Positions 62,762-64,000 of a stretch of 64,000 bases of DNA are shown here, one piece after another. Source of the stretch: JAICYJ01 sp963766445. Lineage in GTDB: Bacteria > Actinomycetota > Thermoleophilia > Gaiellales > JAICJC01. The stretch is from NCBI GenBank assembly GCA_963766445.1, contig CAVXZW010000009.1, forward strand, positions 25,368-89,367, read 5' to 3'. Position 1 is the first letter of the stretch. Each line of letters begins with the position of its first letter. A model generated the notes under the pieces. That model was given only the letters and a program-made list of their open reading frames with translations. It searched no databases and had not been told where the DNA came from. Both the position numbers and the translations under genes were made by a program.

Positions 62762-63784
62762 TCAGGCCTGGCGTGACCACCCGCAGCGAGTGCGGGTAGC
62801 GGATCGGGGTGGAGTGGCTGCGCAGGCCGTGGCGGTCGCGGGGCGGTCCCCGCGACGGGGCAGGACGGCCGGCGGTGCCGTCGCGGCCATCGGAGCCACC
62901 GTGTGCAGAGACGCGCTGCCCAACAGCGACGCGGTCAGTACGGACTGCATCACGCGGAGCACCAGAGCGGTCGGAAATCCGTCGATAGGCGGCCGAGCGG
63001 CCGGCGGTCGAGCCGGAGCCGGGGGTCGCGGCCAAGCGGACGCTCGGGCAACGACCATGGCACGATCGGCGGTCCGCATGATCACGACCGGCGTCCCCAG
63101 GTGCAGGGCGGGACGGAGGCGCGCGAGCGCCTGGCGCGAGACGCGGAGACAGCCATGGGAGGCGGGGGTGCCGATCGACGCGGGATCGTCGGTGCCGTGG
63201 ATCGCCAGCTGGTCGCCGCCCGACCAGCCCGGGGGCAGGTGCGGCTGGTGACCTGACAGGCCGAAGGCGTACCAGCCGAACGGCCCTGATGGATCACCGG
63301 TGGCGAGGCTGTCGGTGACGCTGAAGCGGCCGATGGGGGTGGGGGTGGTGACGGCGCCGATCGCGGCCGGGAACGAGGCCCGCGGGCGCGAGCCGTGCAT
63401 CAGCCAGATGCGGCGGGCGTGCAGGCTGGCGCGAATCCAGGTGCTGGTGTGGACGGTGCGAAGGCCACGCAGGCTGATCCAGCCGGTGCGGCCGTTCGGC
63501 TTCAGCGGCAACACGACACGGCCCCAGCGGTGGTTAACGGTGGTGCGCAGCACCCACAGCCAGGTCGGCGCCCCCAGCGGTGTGGCGGCAGGGAGGCGGG
63601 CCACGGTTGCGCCACCGGGCGACGACCGCACGGTGGCGCCGTGTGGGGCCGATACGAGCAGGAAGCGCGGGACGTCGGAGGCGCGTGCCCGTGCGGGAAG
63701 GGCAACCGCGAGCAAGGCCAGCCCCACCGCCAACATCGCGCCACACCGTCGCACACGCCGTTGCTCAACAAGCAACCCGAGCAC
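62762..63784 (-). CDS. L,D-transpeptidase (YkuD) with proline-rich tail
   Basis: This exported protein of up to 340 residues begins with a signal peptide (AMLAVGLALLAVALPARARA). An SH3-like region (LLVSAPHGATVRSSPGG) and a YkuD domain follow, with QLAIHGTDDPASIGTPASHGCLRV containing both the histidine and the cysteine. The last 100 residues are proline- and arginine-rich and may result from an undetected indel. The GTG at 63784 or the ATG at 63736 could start it. It is convergent with lhgO. Confidence 0.78.
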   Translation of the reverse strand: MLGLLVEQRRVRRCGAMLAVGLALLAVALPARARASDVPRFLLVSAPHGATVRSSPGGATVARLPAATPLGAPTWLWVLRTTVNHRWGRVVLPLKPNGRTGWISLRGLRTVHTSTWIRASLHARRIWLMHGSRPRASFPAAIGAVTTPTPIGRFSVTDSLATGDPSGPFGWYAFGLSGHQPHLPPGWSGGDQLAIHGTDDPASIGTPASHGCLRVSRQALARLRPALHLGTPVVIMRTADRAMVVARASAWPRPPAPARPPAARPPIDGFPTALVLRVMQSVLTASLLGSASLHTVAPMAATAPPAVLPRRGDRPATATACAATPPRSATRTRCGWSRQA

Positions 63785-63954
63785 CCATGGACCCCCGTCC
63801 CCTCGGTATCCGTTGCGGCCGAGGCGCTGATCTTAGCGCCTTGCTTGTCGTGTTACACAAACCTCGGGTGCTTGCAGGATGCGCCGAATACAGGCGGAGT
63901 GATCCCGATCACGCTTTCCGCCAGCCGGCCACCTTCCCGGTTACGTGATGGCTG

Positions 63955-64000
63955 CTACTTGATCGACACGACCAGTCGCAGCGGGTGCCCTGCTGCGTGC
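63955..64000 (-). CDS. C-terminal end of a further minus-strand gene (partial)
   Basis: The last 46 bases read on the minus strand as HAAGHPLRLVVSIK followed by a TAG stop, a plausible exported beta-strand ending. There is too little to name a family. The 170 bp between this and the transpeptidase start hold a possible promoter but nothing else I can support. Confidence 0.3.
   Translation of the reverse strand, partial: HAAGHPLRLVVSIK

Noticed and set aside
1..64000. CRISPR arrays, prophage or transposase genes
   Set aside because: No regularly spaced repeats, integrase, transposase or phage structural motifs were seen on either strand.

Overview
The window is about 70% G+C and reads as the chromosome of a high-GC, diderm-lacking actinobacterium. 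The evidence is a complete division and cell wall (dcw) cluster with a meso-diaminopimelate-type MurE, a DUF2630 protein, a fused PafB-PafC-like regulator, a Flp/Tad pilus cluster, many GTG and TTG starts, and many promoters whose -10 box lies 6-11 nt before the start codon (leaderless genes). Class Thermoleophilia is my best guess, but the placement is an inference. No insertion sequence, prophage, CRISPR array, rRNA or tRNA was recognised.

Layout. 0-7 kb: bioY (partial), queG, a WYL-domain PafBC-like regulator divergent from dinB, a small zinc protein, a class II histone-deacetylase-like hydrolase, a secreted protein and DUF2630. 7.1-7.4 kb: a non-coding stretch crowded with GTCACG/CGTGAC words. 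7.4-17.1 kb: an aldehyde dehydrogenase/acetolactate-synthase-like pair, a secreted protein, a Flp-type prepilin, dodecin with a cupin, a D-2-hydroxyacid dehydrogenase with RidA, an FHA protein, DUF192 and a DUF4239-like membrane protein. 17.4-25.3 kb: an OmpR-type response regulator and histidine kinase leading into a Tad cluster (cpaB, tadZ, tadA, tadB, tadC), then a second prepilin-like gene. 25.3-31.3 kb: DoxX, an aldehyde dehydrogenase, and an NAD salvage operon of nrtR, pncB, a pncA-nadE fusion and a VOC gene, preceded by an elaborate operator region. 31.3-33.8 kb: a compact primary-type sigma factor and an NlpC/P60 hydrolase, both on the minus strand. 34.0-50.0 kb: mraZ, rsmH, ftsL, ftsI, murE, murF, mraY, murD, ftsW, murG, murC, murB, ftsQ and ftsZ. 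50.1-54.4 kb: gcvT, gcvH, gcvPA, gcvPB. 54.4-64 kb: a Na+/H+ antiporter, two L,D-transpeptidases, a RibD-like reductase, arfB, nfo, gltX, lhgO and small membrane proteins.

Sequence quality strongly affects the annotation. About 50 conserved genes or gene parts carry single-base frame breaks. Roughly four fifths are one-base insertions, and every case checked is repaired by removing or adding one base. I treat these as assembly errors, not pseudogenes, and give each broken gene as one span with the break position stated.

Functionally, the window joins peptidoglycan precursor synthesis and septation (dcw), wall editing (NlpC/P60, L,D-transpeptidases), NAD salvage under a dedicated repressor, glycine catabolism, a pilus secretion machine with its own two-component pair, and DNA-damage functions (PafBC-like regulator with dinB; nfo).
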